Of a DNA stretch of 12,449 nucleotides, positions 1 through 7,447 are shown one piece after another. The stretch lies in the NCBI GenBank assembly GCA_031283505.1, contig JAITBO010000030.1, positions 1 through 12,449 on the forward strand, in the 5' to 3' direction. Position 1 is the first letter of the stretch, and each line of letters begins with the position of its first letter. The stretch comes from Treponema sp. Lineage in GTDB: Bacteria; Spirochaetota; Spirochaetia; Treponematales; Breznakiellaceae. A model generated the notes under the pieces. It saw only the letters and a list, made by a program, of their open reading frames with translations, ran no database searches and had not been told where the DNA came from. A program made the position numbers and the translations under genes.

Positions 1-1790
1 GCCTTGGGTTCGGACTTTTCAGGCGGGCCGATGACCTTCCATATGTCTTCGCTGATAGCGTCGAGCTTTCTGTCCGCTTCGGCGCGGGCGGCGTCTATGC
101 CTTCCGGGCCAACCTCGGCGCGGCAGCTTGCGTAAAATTTGATCTTGGGTTCGGTGCCGCTCGGCCGGACGCTTACCACCGTTCCGTCTTTCAGATAGAA
201 CTGAAGTACATCGCTCTTCGGAAGATACACGGGCTCGGTTTTACCAGGATCGCCCGGGTACTTCCAGAGTGATTCCTGAACATCCCGTACTTTTATTACT
301 TCGATACCGCCCAAAGTCGCCGGGGGATCTTTCCGGTATTTTTCCATAATGCCCTTCATTATGGCCGGACCTTCCGGTCCCTGGAAGTACTTGGAAATGC
401 CGGTTTCTTTCCAGAAACCATTGGTACTGTAAAGTTCGTCGAGCCGGTTCAAAAGACTCCTGCCCCGACTCCTCCAGTACAGGGTCATTTCGGCGGTCAA
501 CGCCGCCGCCGATACGCCGTCCTTGTCCCGGACCTCGTTTTCCACCAGGTAACCGTAGCTTTCTTCCGTTCCGAAAACAACGGTTTTGTCCAGTTCCCCG
601 GTATCGCACTTGCGCATTATATCGGCTATCCATTTAAAGCCCGTAAGACACTCGACGCACTCCACCCCATAAGATTCGGCCACCCGTTTCTGCATACCGG
701 TGGTGACGATGGAGTTTACCATGGCGGGATTTGCGGGGAACCTTCCCGTTTCCTTAAGCGAAAGGAAGATGTAATCGGCAAGTAATACCCCAAGTTGATT
801 ACCCGTAAGCAGCGCAAAATCCCCCCCGCCGTCCGGAACAGCTACACCCAGCCGGTCCGCGTCGGGGTCCGTAGCCATCACCACATCGGCGTTCTTTTCC
901 CTGCCCAGATCCAGGGCCATTTTCAGGGCTTCTTTTTCTTCCGGATTGGGAAAAGACACTGTGGGGAAATCAGCGTCACCGTCCCGCTGTTCCGGTACGG
1001 TAATAACGTTAAGCCCCAGGCTTTCCAGAATATCTTCCACATGCATGGCTCCGGTTCCGTGAAGGGGGCTGTAGACGATCCGCACGTCCCCTCCCTTTTC
1101 CCGGATCAGATCCGGCCGGAAAAGCCGGCTCCGTACCATATTCTGATAAGGCTCGTCTATCAATTTGTCGATAATTTCCAGAATCCGGCGGGTAATCGCC
1201 TCCACACGGGTAATCTCTTTGATCTCCGTAACGGAATTGACTTCCCGGATAATTCCCCCGTCGTGGGGGGGGATTACCTGGGCTCCGTCATTCCAGTAAG
1301 CTTTGTATCCATTGTACTGGGGAGGGTTGTGACTTGCGGTAATCACAATACCCGTATCCGCCTCAAGCTTCCGTATGGCGTAGGAAAGCTCCGGAGTAGG
1401 CCTCAGCGAACTGAAAAGGTAGGTTTTGATGCCGTTAGCCGCCAGTATCAGCGAGGCGGCCTCGGCAAATTCGATGGAATAGTGGCGGTTATCGTAGGCA
1501 ATTACCGCGGAAAGCTTGCCTTCCGAAGCTTTTTCCGGGAAAGCCTTGATAACATAGTTTGCCAGCCCCTGGGTGGCGCTCTTGACCACCAGGGTATTCA
1601 TGCGGTTATAACCGCCGCCTATAAGCCCCCGGAGTCCGCCCGTCCCGAATTCCAGATTCTGATAAAAACGGTCCTCCAGTTCCTTGAAATTTCCCTCGGC
1701 CAGCAGTTTTTCCACTTCGGCCCTGAAGTGCGGGTCTTTTTCTCTGGCAATGTAGTCTTCCGCACGGGCGATTATTTCACTCTGATCCAT
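1..1790 (-). CDS. Phosphoglucomutase/phosphomannomutase (alpha-D-phosphohexomutase), C-terminus cut by window edge
   Basis: Interconverts hexose-1-phosphate and hexose-6-phosphate in the cytoplasm, linking glycolysis to glycogen, cell-envelope sugar and nucleotide-sugar synthesis. The reading frame is open from ATG at 1790 to base 3 (596 codons seen, no stop), close to the 570-600 residues usual for the PgcA/PGM2-type enzymes, so only a few residues are missing. All four active-site signatures are in one frame: the phosphoserine loop TASHNP at residues 151-156 (Ser153), the metal loop DPDADR at 308-313, the sugar-binding loop GTEESYG at 407-413 and the phosphate-binding RPSGTEP at 542-548. 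GGAGG lies just ahead of the chosen ATG, and a promoter is seen at 1855-1883. It is transcribed on its own, about 700 bases after argH. Phosphoglucomutase versus phosphomannomutase cannot be decided from sequence. Confidence 0.93.
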   Translation of the reverse strand, partial: MDQSEIIARAEDYIAREKDPHFRAEVEKLLAEGNFKELEDRFYQNLEFGTGGLRGLIGGGYNRMNTLVVKSATQGLANYVIKAFPEKASEGKLSAVIAYDNRHYSIEFAEAASLILAANGIKTYLFSSLRPTPELSYAIRKLEADTGIVITASHNPPQYNGYKAYWNDGAQVIPPHDGGIIREVNSVTEIKEITRVEAITRRILEIIDKLIDEPYQNMVRSRLFRPDLIREKGGDVRIVYSPLHGTGAMHVEDILESLGLNVITVPEQRDGDADFPTVSFPNPEEKEALKMALDLGREKNADVVMATDPDADRLGVAVPDGGGDFALLTGNQLGVLLADYIFLSLKETGRFPANPAMVNSIVTTGMQKRVAESYGVECVECLTGFKWIADIMRKCDTGELDKTVVFGTEESYGYLVENEVRDKDGVSAAALTAEMTLYWRSRGRSLLNRLDELYSTNGFWKETGISKYFQGPEGPAIMKGIMEKYRKDPPATLGGIEVIKVRDVQESLWKYPGDPGKTEPVYLPKSDVLQFYLKDGTVVSVRPSGTEPKIKFYASCRAEVGPEGIDAARAEADRKLDAISEDIWKVIGPPEKSEPK

Positions 1791-1854
1791 AAGTTCTTCC
1801 TCCGAATATTTCGGGGAAAATCCCCCTGGGAAAATCTTCCCCTACTACTTATAT

Positions 1855-1883
1855 AGTATAATTTACCGGCGGCTTCAAGGCAA
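1855..1883 (-). promoter_or_regulatory. Sigma-70-type promoter for the phosphohexomutase
   Basis: On the minus strand TTGCCT (1883-1878) and TATACT (1860-1855) are separated by exactly 17 bases. They would start a transcript near 1848 with a leader of about 58 nucleotides. The leader carries a short GGGGA/TCCCC hairpin (1813-1825) just before the ribosome binding site. The -10 box matches well (5 of 6) and the -35 box moderately (4 of 6). Confidence 0.55.
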
Positions 1884-2330
1884 GACCGGGAACAGCCGGC
1901 AATTTGATATTGCAAAAACAGCCCGCGAATGCCCATAAACGGAAGTTCCCGTGGATGGTTTTCCCGGTTTTGAAGAAAAAACTAACCGCAACGCTGTGAA
2001 AAAGACCGTCTGAGGTAATTATAAGCGAAGAAAAAAGCGGCTATTCAGCCGCCTGCCAATTGTACAGCGGGGGTATATCCGGCCTGTTAAAAACCGAATA
2101 TACCCGCCTCCCCCGTCCGCTGAAAAGCCGTGAAATAGCCCGGGAAAGGGATTTTTCGCGAAGGACTTTAATTCCGGAGCCGCGGTTCCCGGCTGAATAG
2201 TTACAGAAAAGGGATACATGAAGCGGCGCCTCTTTTTCCGGCCTAAAAAAGTTGTTCCGCATAGCGGCTTTTCGGGTTTATCTTGATGGCCTTCATTGCG
2301 GTGGCTCAGGATAAACGAATAGGAATTTTA
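1884..2330. other. Intergenic stretch without a supported gene
   Basis: This is most of the 704-base gap between the phosphohexomutase and argH. Two overlapping minus-strand frames of 66 and 73 codons (2019-2262) are open, but neither has a ribosome binding site, a recognisable motif or coding-like composition. I see no clear factor-independent terminator for argH here. It may be decayed sequence. Confidence 0.5.
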
Positions 2331-2400
2331 ACCACGGAGATACACGGAGTTTTTATTACTAACCGGGTTTCATCTCCGTGAAACTTCGTGTCCACCGTGA
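2331..2400. repeat. Dispersed CACGGAG-type inverted repeat
   Basis: The left arm (2333-2349) contains two CACGGAG motifs separated by ATA. The right arm (2374-2400) contains CTCCGTG, CTTCGTG and CACCGTG-related copies in inverse orientation, so the segment can fold on itself around a loop at about 2350-2373. Its wording resembles CACGGAG-rich intergenic repeats I recall from several unrelated bacterial genomes; that similarity is from memory and was not searched. It lies about 95 bases past the argH stop, outside any gene. Confidence 0.5.
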
Positions 2401-2494
2401 TTTTTTGCCGCGAAGTATCACCATATCCAAAGGTACTATGCCCTTCGGTGGTTGCCGGGCAATTTAGACATACTCTCATTTTTATGCGTTTATC

Positions 2495-3883
2495 CTATGA
2501 CGCAATGTCCATCTTCTTCCGCAACGCCCCTATCTGCCGGCGCACCTCCTCCGGGGCGGGACCACCGGGGAGGTTCCGGGCCTCCACGCAGGAACGGGGG
2601 GTAAGAGCAGCGTAGAGGTCCACCTCGAAAAGGTCCGACCGGGCCTTGAGTTCCCCCAGGCTCCGTTCCGCAATGGTACGCTGCCCGGCGGCTATGCAGT
2701 CCCGCACCACCAGGGCGGCGGCCTCGTGGGCTTTCCTGAAAGGAAGGCCCTTGCGGACCAGGTATTCCGCGGCATCGGTAGCCTCAAGAAAACCGCCGGT
2801 ACAGGCGGCCTCCATACGCCGGGTGTCGAAAACCGCACTGCCCGTCATGCCCCGGAACATCCTGAGGCAGGAGCGGACCGTATCCAGGCTGTCGAAGAGG
2901 GCCTCCTTGTCTTCCTGGAGGTCCTTGTCGTAGGCGTAGGGAAGCCCTTTAAGAAGGGTGATAAGGGTCGTCAAGTTGCCCGCAGTCCGGGCCGCCTTGC
3001 CCCGGATAAGTTCGGCAAAATCGGGATTCTTCTTCTGGGGCATGATGGAGGAACCGGTACTCCACTTCTCCGCCAAATCGATGAATTTGAATTCCTCGCT
3101 GGCCCAGATAACGATGTCCTCGCAGAAACGGGAAAGGTGGGTCATCAGGATGGCGCAGGCCGAAGCCAGTTCCAGGGCAAAGTCCCTGTCGGCTACGGAA
3201 TCCATGGAGTTGAGGGTAGGCCCGCCGAAACCCAGGTCCCGGGCGACGGCCTCCCTGTCCAGGGGAAGGGTCGAACCGGCCAAGGCCCCCGTTCCCAGGG
3301 GACACTCGTCCAGACGGGCAAGGGCGCCGCTGAAACGGCCATAGTCCCGCTCAAGTCCGGCACACCAGGCAACAAGGTGATGTCCCAAAGTCACCGGCTG
3401 GGCCCGCTGAAGGTGGGTGTAACCGGGCATGACCGAAGCGGCGTGTTCCTCCGCCCTACCCAAAAGAACCCGGACGGTTTCGGCAATCTCGGCGAGCAAC
3501 TCGGGCACAAGGCCCTTGAGGTAAAGCCTGAAATCCACCGCTACCTGGTCGTTCCGGCTCCGGCCTGCGTGGACCATCCGGCCCATGTCCCCCAGACGTT
3601 CGGTCAAGACCCCTTCGATAAAGGAATGGATGTCCTCGGCGCTTTCGTTGATTTCCAGGGCGCCGGATTCAAGCTCACCGGCTATGCGCTTCAACTCCGC
3701 ATCCAGGGCCGCCGCAGTTTCCGGGGGGATTATACCCTGCCGTCCCAACATGGCCGCATGAGCACGGCTCCCCCTCACATCCTCAAGGGCAAGCCGCCTG
3801 TCCACGGTGATGGAAGCCTGAAAAGCGAAGGCCTCGGCTCCGGGTTTTTCTTCAAGACGGCCAGCCCAGAGTACCCCGGCCAT
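2495..3883 (-). CDS. argH: Argininosuccinate lyase
   Basis: Cleaves argininosuccinate to arginine and fumarate, the last step of arginine synthesis, as a cytoplasmic homotetramer of the fumarase/aspartase superfamily. The 462 residues match the usual length. Conserved blocks are HAGRSRNDQV at 105-114, YTHLQRAQP at 155-163 (His157 region) and the superfamily signature GSSIMPQKKNP at 277-287 on the flexible catalytic loop. The frame is open upstream to 4207, but that part runs through argG. The ATG at 3883 overlaps the argG stop in a TGATG arrangement and gives the normal N-terminus, so translation is probably coupled to argG. The only nearby Shine-Dalgarno is a weak AAGTGGGA inside the argG end. 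Confidence 0.96.
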   Translation of the reverse strand: MAGVLWAGRLEEKPGAEAFAFQASITVDRRLALEDVRGSRAHAAMLGRQGIIPPETAAALDAELKRIAGELESGALEINESAEDIHSFIEGVLTERLGDMGRMVHAGRSRNDQVAVDFRLYLKGLVPELLAEIAETVRVLLGRAEEHAASVMPGYTHLQRAQPVTLGHHLVAWCAGLERDYGRFSGALARLDECPLGTGALAGSTLPLDREAVARDLGFGGPTLNSMDSVADRDFALELASACAILMTHLSRFCEDIVIWASEEFKFIDLAEKWSTGSSIMPQKKNPDFAELIRGKAARTAGNLTTLITLLKGLPYAYDKDLQEDKEALFDSLDTVRSCLRMFRGMTGSAVFDTRRMEAACTGGFLEATDAAEYLVRKGLPFRKAHEAAALVVRDCIAAGQRTIAERSLGELKARSDLFEVDLYAALTPRSCVEARNLPGGPAPEEVRRQIGALRKKMDIAS

Positions 3884-5151
3884 CAGTCCCACTTGTCCAC
3901 AATCTTGGGCGGACGGCCCCGCTTCCCCTTGGCGGGAGAAGCCCCATTGTCCACAGGACTCTTTTCCATAAGGGCCCGCACCAGGACGGGCAGGCCGTAA
4001 AGCCGGATAAAACCCTTGGCATCGGCGTGGTTGTAGAGTTCCCCGGTGGTAAAGCTGGCGATACTGGCGTTGTAGAGGGAATAGGGGGAAGAAACCCCGG
4101 CGGAAGTGATGGACCCCTTGTAGAGCTTGACCTTTACCGTGCCGGTAACGTTCTTTTGGGTGGCATCCACAAAAGCGGAAAGGGCCTCCCGGAGAGGGGT
4201 AAACCAAAGCCCTCCGTAGATCACCTCCCCCAACTTCTGCCCTACCTGCTGCTTAAAGGCGTAGGTCTGCCGATCAAGGCAGATATGTTCCAGTTCCTGG
4301 TGGGCGTAATAGAGTATGCTGCCTCCGGGGGTCTCGTAAATACCGCGGCTTTTCATCCCCACCACCCGGTTTTCCACCAGGTCCACCAGGCCGACCCCGT
4401 GGGCCCCGCCTATCCTGTTGAGAGTCTGAATAAGGGTAACACCGTCCATTTTCTTGCCGTTCACCGCCACGGGGACGCCCTTGTTAAATTCGATTTCCAC
4501 ATATTCACCCTTGTTGGGCGCTTTTTCCGGCGGCACGATCATCTTGAGCATGGTTTTAAGGGAAGGCTCGCTGGCGGGGTCCTCCAGTTCCAGCCCCTCA
4601 TGGGAGATATGCCAGAGATTATCGTCCCGGCTGTAGGAATTCTTCTTTTTCATGGGAACCGGGAGCTTCCGCCTCTGAAGGTAGCGGATCTCGTCTTCCC
4701 GGCTTTTGAGCTTCCAGGTCCGCCAGGGGGCGATGATTTCCAGATCCGGGGCAAAGGCCATGATCCCCAGGTCAAAGCGCACCTGATCGTTCCCCTTGCC
4801 CGTGGCCCCGTGGGCTATGGCCTCGGCCTTCACCTTCCGGGCGTAATCCACCAGAACCTTGGCGATAAGGGGCCGGGCGGTGGAAGTACCCAAAAGGTAC
4901 TTGTCTTCGTAAAGGGCGTTGGCCTTGAGCGCGGGCCAGATATAGTCCTCCACATATTCTTTCTTTACATCCGCCACATGACAGACCTTGGCCCCGGTAT
5001 CCAGGGCGCGCTGTTTGATGGCTGCCCAGTCCGCTTCCTGGCCGACATCCACGCAGACTGCCGTAATTTCACAGTCATAGTTTTCTTTAAGCCAGGGGAT
5101 GATCACCGTAGTATCCAGACCCCCGGAATACGCAAGAACGATCTTCTTCAT
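3883..5151 (-). CDS. argG: Argininosuccinate synthase with a basic AT-hook-like tail
   Basis: Joins citrulline and aspartate with ATP to make argininosuccinate in the cytoplasm. The N-terminal PP-loop AYSGGLDTT is at residues 7-15; family blocks GTSTARPL (88-95) and [13 protein letters not shown] (114-126), which bind citrulline, aspartate and ATP, are intact. The protein is 422 residues, about 20 longer than usual. The excess is a C-terminal tail from about residue 397 that contains KRGRPPK (410-416), a match to the AT-hook core. AGGAG stands seven bases before the ATG at 5151. The stop codon shares one base with the argH start. Upstream, between this gene and the HU-like gene, lies the 23-bp tandem hairpin array, so argGH expression may pass through it. 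No convincing promoter was found in the 290-base gap. Confidence 0.96.
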   Translation of the reverse strand: MKKIVLAYSGGLDTTVIIPWLKENYDCEITAVCVDVGQEADWAAIKQRALDTGAKVCHVADVKKEYVEDYIWPALKANALYEDKYLLGTSTARPLIAKVLVDYARKVKAEAIAHGATGKGNDQVRFDLGIMAFAPDLEIIAPWRTWKLKSREDEIRYLQRRKLPVPMKKKNSYSRDDNLWHISHEGLELEDPASEPSLKTMLKMIVPPEKAPNKGEYVEIEFNKGVPVAVNGKKMDGVTLIQTLNRIGGAHGVGLVDLVENRVVGMKSRGIYETPGGSILYYAHQELEHICLDRQTYAFKQQVGQKLGEVIYGGLWFTPLREALSAFVDATQKNVTGTVKVKLYKGSITSAGVSSPYSLYNASIASFTTGELYNHADAKGFIRLYGLPVLVRALMEKSPVDNGASPAKGKRGRPPKIVDKWD

Positions 5152-5167
5152 AAAAACACTCCTATTG

Positions 5168-5200
5168 TTTATTTTGGACCGAATGCCGAATTTATTTTGG
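5168..5200. repeat. Direct repeat TTTATTTTGG ahead of argG
   Basis: TTTATTTTGG occurs at 5168-5177 and again at 5191-5200, 23 bases apart, 15-50 bases before the argG start. Two such sites spaced by about two helical turns could be an operator, but they do not match the known ArgR box well. Chance is not excluded in this AT-rich spot. Confidence 0.35.
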
Positions 5201-5206
5201 GCGCAT

Positions 5207-5223
5207 CAGCCTCTGCGAGGCTG
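5207..5223. other. Small perfect hairpin upstream of argG
   Basis: CAGCCTC (5207-5213) and GAGGCTG (5217-5223) form a 7-bp stem with loop TGC. On the argG sense strand it is not followed by a U run, so it does not look like a simple terminator. It lies between the tandem array and the argG ribosome binding site. Confidence 0.45.
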
Positions 5224-5270
5224 GCCGGGCCGACCGCTCCCATGTTCCATGTCAGGAAGCCAAAGCCCCT

Positions 5271-5426
5271 CTTAACCGCAGCTAAGAGCCCTTCTTAACC
5301 GTAGCTAAGAGCCCTTCTTAACCGTAGCTAAGAGCCCTTCTTAACCGTAGCTAAGAGCCCTTCTTAACCGTAGTTAAGAGCCTCTCTTAGCCATAGTTAA
5401 GAGACCCTCTGCACTACAATGCAGAG
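5271..5426 (-). repeat. Seven-unit 23-bp tandem hairpin array upstream of argG
   Basis: Cores begin at 5271, 5294, 5317, 5340, 5363, 5386 and 5409, a strict 23-base period. Units 2-4 are identical in the core. On the minus (argG sense) strand the core reads CTTAGC-TACG-GTTAAG: a six-pair stem with one G.U pair and a C(UACG)G tetraloop. Unit 1 has the loop UGCG. Unit 5 changes the G.U to A-U, keeping the stem. Unit 6 is degenerate (loop UAUG, one mismatch). Unit 7 has a new stem, CTGCA/TGCAG, in the same frame. Read on the plus strand the common stem would contain an A.C mismatch, so the minus-strand RNA is the likely structured form. The array lies 15 bases past the stop of the HU-like gene and about 120 bases before argG. 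Confidence 0.9.
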
Positions 5427-5441
5427 ACCCTCTTATGCGGA

Positions 5442-6149
5442 TCAGCCGACCGTCAACTCCTTGTCGAAGGTGAAGGTATGCGGGGTCTTGAGCGCGTTGC
5501 TCCCGCTGTACTGGGTGACAATCCGCACGCGCCACGCGCCCGCAGGCAGGGCGGGGATCAGGGCGATGAGTTCCGAGGGGTTGTTCACCACGATGTCCGT
5601 GGGGTCCACCTTGACCGGGGAGCCCATCGCGGGGACAAAGTAGAGGCCCACCGACGGGTCTTCCCCGGCGATCTTGAGCTTGGCCCCGGCGATCTTAACG
5701 TCCCGCCCGGGGGTCAGCTTGGCGTTGACCGCGCCGCTTTTCACGTCCACCACGGAAGTGATGACCGTGCCGGTGAGGACGGCGGCGACGCGCTTCAGCT
5801 TGATGTCGTTCACCGCCGAGCGCAGGGCCACGCCGGGGTGCAGGTTGATCCGCACCTTGTGTTTCGCAGGGTCAAAGGCCTCGTCCGGGCCGCCGAATAC
5901 GCCCTGGATGCTGGGGTGGGCGTTAAACAGCTCGAAGTTCACCGCCCCGCCCTCCGCGATAATGTCCGCGATCACCTGCTTGGCCGCTTCCAGCACCGAG
6001 GCGATGTCCGAGCGGGTGAGCCCCGCGCCTATCTTCATGATGCGGTCCGCAAGCTCGCCGCTCGTAAACGAGGTAACGTTGACCACCTGCGCCCGGTAGT
6101 CCCCCGCCTCTTCCGTCAACTGGTTCTCTTCCAGCGTGTATTCCAACAT
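5442..6149 (-). CDS. HU-like DNA-binding domain plus DUF4469 protein
   Basis: A 235-residue protein of two parts. Residues 1 to about 120 match the HU-like domain of this family: an N-terminal strand region, the helical GELADRIMKIGAGLTRSDI segment (31-49), then strands ending VALRSAVNDIKLKRV. Residues about 130-235 form a beta-rich, Ig-like DUF4469-type domain ending in an HTFTFDKELTVG strand. Such proteins are known mainly from Bacteroidetes and Treponema; DNA binding is inferred from the HU-like fold and the true role is unknown. There is no signal peptide. AAGGAG is placed six bases before the ATG at 6149. Its own promoter is likely (TATGAT at 6186-6191). It precedes the tandem hairpin array and argG on the same strand, and readthrough into argG is possible. 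Assignment is from remembered family features. Confidence 0.75.
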   Translation of the reverse strand: MLEYTLEENQLTEEAGDYRAQVVNVTSFTSGELADRIMKIGAGLTRSDIASVLEAAKQVIADIIAEGGAVNFELFNAHPSIQGVFGGPDEAFDPAKHKVRINLHPGVALRSAVNDIKLKRVAAVLTGTVITSVVDVKSGAVNAKLTPGRDVKIAGAKLKIAGEDPSVGLYFVPAMGSPVKVDPTDIVVNNPSELIALIPALPAGAWRVRIVTQYSGSNALKTPHTFTFDKELTVG

Positions 6150-6185
6150 AGTACGCTCCTTTTACATGGCAAGATGGGTAAGCGT

Positions 6186-6191
6186 ATCATA
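6186..6191 (-). promoter_or_regulatory. Possible -10 box for the HU-like gene
   Basis: TATGAT on the minus strand (5 of 6 to TATAAT) lies 37 bases before the ATG. No good -35 box is seen at the expected distance, which is occupied by a C-rich run on that strand, so the call is tentative. Confidence 0.35.
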
Positions 6192-6230
6192 TCGCGGGGG
6201 GAGGGGGAAAGGGGGCGCGGCAAAATCCAC

Positions 6231-6251
6231 CCTTCCGCCACAGGCGGAAGG
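6231..6251 (-). terminator. Perfect 9-bp hairpin, possible terminator after the hydrolase gene
   Basis: CCTTCCGCC (6231-6239) and GGCGGAAGG (6243-6251) pair fully around a three-base loop. On the minus strand the stem is followed by GTGGATTTTG, a short U-rich stretch. It lies 138 bases past the stop of the iminopeptidase-like gene and ahead of the HU-like promoter, where a transcript end would be expected. The U run is weak. Confidence 0.4.
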
Positions 6252-6261
6252 CATGGACACA

Positions 6262-6290
6262 GCGGCGTCCGTGCCGCCTAAAGACGCCGC
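6262..6290. other. Second GC-rich hairpin in the same gap
   Basis: GCGGCGTC (6262-6269) pairs with GACGCCGC (6283-6290) around a 13-base loop. On the plus strand it is followed by CGCATTTTAC. Together with the 6231-6251 hairpin it makes up the ordered part of the 239-base gap 6150-6388. The rest shows nothing I recognise. Confidence 0.4.
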
Positions 6291-6388
6291 CGCATTTTAC
6301 CGCCGCTGATTGGCTTTTCTCAGTTGTAAGTTTCTTGATTGGGGGATGTTTCCCGCAGATCGATGATGTTGCTTATGGGCGCGCCATG

Positions 6389-7270
6389 CTATGCTGTTTC
6401 CTGCCCGCTCAAAAATTCTTCCACCAGCCGGTTGTAGGTATCCCGCTGTTCCACGTGGATAAGGTGTGTCCCCGGCAAAAGGCGCCACTGGGCGTTGGGT
6501 ATGCGGTCGTACTCATCTTTTATCAGGAGGGGCGTTACCTCATCGGACACGCCGGATACGAGCAGCGTGGGCGTGGTGATTTCGTGCAGACGGCCGGTTA
6601 CGTCCCAGCCCTTGAATTTCCCGATAACCATAAACTCCGTATAGCCCTGCATGATGGTATACACCCTGCTCGGGTTCGCAAAGGAATAGGCCACAAAATC
6701 GGGCAGGGGATCGAGGTTCACCACGTGGCGGCTGTAGTACAGATTCGACGCGGCCACAAAGTCCGGGGCGTCGTATTTTCCTTCTTTCATTCCCTTTTCA
6801 ATGGCGGCGATGTCGTCGGGGGGCAGCCAGCTTACCAGCCGGTTGATCTCGCTTTCAAAAAGCGGCACGGAAGCGGGGGAGCTTGAAATGACGATACTTT
6901 TAATGCCCTGCGGTTTTTTGGTAATCATGTAGTCCATCAGCAGCATACCGCCCCAGGACTGGCCCAGGATATGGACTTCTTTTAGATCGAGGGCGCCAAT
7001 CACCGCGGTGAGCTCTTCCTCAAAAAGCTCCATGTTATAAAAATCATCGTCATCGGGGCCCGGCGATTTGCCGCAGCCGATTTGATCGTAGTAAATAACT
7101 TCCCGGCCCTTTTCGGCCAGATCGTCCAGGGATTCCATATAGTTATGGGGAAAACCGGGCCCCCCGTGCAGCGCCAGGAGCGGGATTTTCCCCGGCGCGG
7201 ACGAGCCTACACGACGATACCAAGTGTGGTATCCCTTAAACGGAATAGTTCCTTCGATAATTTGTGGCAT
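6389..7270 (-). CDS. Proline iminopeptidase-type alpha/beta hydrolase
   Basis: An alpha/beta-hydrolase of the proline iminopeptidase / amino-acid amidase group (peptidase family S33), predicted to release N-terminal residues from small peptides or hydrolyse amino-acid amides. The 293 residues fit the family. The oxyanion motif HGGPG is at 35-39, the nucleophile elbow GQSWGG at 103-108 (Ser105), the acid in VSGVSDE (Asp243) and the histidine in GTHLIHVEQ (His269 or His272). No signal peptide, so probably cytoplasmic. The frame is open to 7456, but AAGGAGG sits five bases before the ATG at 7270, which also gives the standard N-terminus and places a promoter ahead of it, so I use 7270. It diverges from the nitroreductase-like gene. 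The substrate cannot be read from sequence. Confidence 0.9.
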   Translation of the reverse strand: MPQIIEGTIPFKGYHTWYRRVGSSAPGKIPLLALHGGPGFPHNYMESLDDLAEKGREVIYYDQIGCGKSPGPDDDDFYNMELFEEELTAVIGALDLKEVHILGQSWGGMLLMDYMITKKPQGIKSIVISSSPASVPLFESEINRLVSWLPPDDIAAIEKGMKEGKYDAPDFVAASNLYYSRHVVNLDPLPDFVAYSFANPSRVYTIMQGYTEFMVIGKFKGWDVTGRLHEITTPTLLVSGVSDEVTPLLIKDEYDRIPNAQWRLLPGTHLIHVEQRDTYNRLVEEFLSGQETA

Positions 7271-7300
7271 GACAGCCTCCTTGTGTGCGGGATTTTCTGT

Positions 7301-7329
7301 AGGATAGTGTAGGATGGGGAATTTGTCCA
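7301..7329 (-). promoter_or_regulatory. Promoter for the iminopeptidase-like gene
   Basis: On the minus strand TGGACA (7329-7324) and TATCCT (7306-7301) are 17 bases apart, 31 bases before the ATG. The -35 matches 5 of 6 and the -10 matches 4 of 6. Confidence 0.45.
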
Positions 7330-7382
7330 GGGGCTGCATAACGGGAAGTATAATGCGGTTGCCCTGAGGGGGCGGACGGTTC

Positions 7383-7411
7383 TTGACAGAATCCCTCTGG
7401 GGATACACAAT
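7383..7411 (+). promoter_or_regulatory. Promoter for the nitroreductase-like gene
   Basis: A perfect TTGACA (7383-7388) is followed after 17 bases by CACAAT (7406-7411). Initiation near 7418 would leave a leader of about 30 nucleotides before the ATG at 7448. It diverges from the promoter at 7301-7329. Confidence 0.55.
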
Positions 7412-7447
7412 TTCTTCAATAAATCTGTTTAATAAGGAAGTCCCCTG

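Noticed and set aside
795..1856. Plus-strand open frame of 353 codons opposite the phosphohexomutase
   Set aside because: Antisense to a gene with all four active-site signatures in frame.
2019..2262. Two overlapping minus-strand frames of 66 and 73 codons
   Set aside because: No ribosome binding site, no motif, and an intergenic setting; not enough to call a gene.
2726..4000. Long plus-strand open frame of 424 codons opposite argH
   Set aside because: It is antisense to argH, whose family motifs are intact; the translation has no recognisable motif and the frame arises from GC-rich codon bias.
3884..4207. N-terminal extension of argH up to 4207
   Set aside because: The extra 108 codons lie inside argG in another frame; the ATG at 3883 gives the normal family length and a TGATG overlap.
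4027..5298. Plus-strand open frame of 423 codons opposite argG
   Set aside because: Antisense shadow of argG, with no family resemblance and running into the tandem array region.
5271..5426. CRISPR array
   Set aside because: The 23-base units are contiguous, with no unique spacers between them and no cas genes; it is a tandem hairpin repeat.
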